Of a stretch of DNA of 5,788 nucleotides, positions 5,590-5,788 are shown one piece after another. This DNA is from Desulfocapsa sulfexigens. GTDB lineage: Bacteria; Desulfobacterota; Desulfobulbia; Desulfobulbales; Desulfocapsaceae. The number at the start of each line of letters is the position of its first letter. Positions within the stretch are counted from its first letter, which is position 1. Under the pieces are notes generated by a model that searched no databases, had not been told where the DNA came from, and saw nothing but the letters and a program-made list of their open reading frames with translations. Location: the NCBI GenBank assembly GCA_020721165.1, contig DYNG01000071.1, positions 1-5,788 of the forward strand. The letters run 5' to 3'. A program made the position numbers and the translations under genes.

Positions 5590-5788
5590 TCAAAAATAAA
5601 CGCCTTTGACCGGGGCCTGTTCGGGCCGGGCGCTGGTCGTATCGCCGATTGACTGAGCCACCCGGGCGGCCTGTTTTATCATGTCATTGACCCCAATTCC
5701 CTCCCAACCAAAACCGTGAATAAAAAGGCCCTGGTGGTCACGCATCATCTGATCCCGCCAGTTCAGGAGAGCGGGATAACCGGCCTCC
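5590..5788 (-). CDS. hemY: Protoporphyrinogen oxidase HemY-type, C-terminal fragment
   Basis: Only the last 65 residues are in the window; the gene continues past the right edge. The fragment contains GLFIHGFGWEGIGVND followed by a helix (MIKQAARVAQSIG). That fits the C-terminal FAD-contacting loop and helix of the flavin amine oxidase/HemY family, where a hydrophobic strand leads into G-x-G-I/V-x-x-D. The short NWRDQMM stretch before it is also in keeping. HemY oxidises protoporphyrinogen IX (or coproporphyrinogen III in some lineages) to the porphyrin, the last or second-last step to heme. The tail after the helix is short and proline-containing, ending VKGVYF before TGA at 5590-5592. Location next to cytochrome c assembly genes supports a heme role. 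Another flavin-dependent oxidoreductase of the same fold cannot be excluded from so little sequence, and the symbol hemG is sometimes used. Confidence 0.65.
   Translation of the reverse strand, partial: EAGYPALLNWRDQMMRDHQGLFIHGFGWEGIGVNDMIKQAARVAQSIGDTTSARPEQAPVKGVYF

Noticed and set aside
5535..5590. Terminator after hemY
   Set aside because: GGCCCG/CGGGCC arms can pair around a loop of about 18 bases, but the stem is short and no U run follows on the minus strand.

Overview
The window looks like chromosome from an anaerobic Desulfobacterota bacterium, plausibly a sulfate or sulfur reducer of the Desulfobulbia type. This rests on a periplasmic tetraheme cytochrome c3-family protein, System II (ResB/CcsA) cytochrome c maturation, a DUF3391-type HD-GYP protein, and the tail of a HemY-type protoporphyrinogen oxidase. 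The assignment comes from family knowledge and was not checked by any search. I see no IS element, CRISPR array, tRNA or rRNA.

Layout. Positions 1-149 hold the 3' end of something on the + strand, perhaps the C terminus of a DeoC-like aldolase (tentative). A perfect hairpin flanked by A and T runs (144-187) serves as a terminator for both strands. Positions 208-3045 form a minus-strand block read right to left: resB (444 aa), then ccsA (284 aa) 34 bp later, then a 225-bp gap with a hairpin and a good sigma70-type promoter, then the cytochrome (129 aa). Positions 3046-3432 are the divergent control region, with a 13-bp perfect inverted repeat over the likely resB promoter and a TATAAT promoter for the rightward gene. 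Positions 3433-4647 encode a complete HD-GYP c-di-GMP phosphodiesterase. A convergent gap of 168 bp follows, with no clear terminator. On the minus strand, 4816-5409 encodes a poly-proline-linked, degenerate receiver-like protein, and 5590-5788 is the end of hemY, whose beginning lies outside the window.

How the genes fit together. The common thread is heme: HemY makes protoporphyrin IX, ResB/CcsA move heme across the membrane and attach it to CXXCH motifs, and the neighbouring cytochrome, with four CXXCH motifs and exactly the eight histidines needed for bis-His ligation, is an obvious client. The HD-GYP gene shares the control region with resB but has no evident biochemical link to it. The most poorly explained items are the pseudo-receiver protein beside hemY and the operator-like palindrome with extra GATAAAA half-sites in front of resB. 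I do not see convincing evidence of an entirely new multi-gene system.
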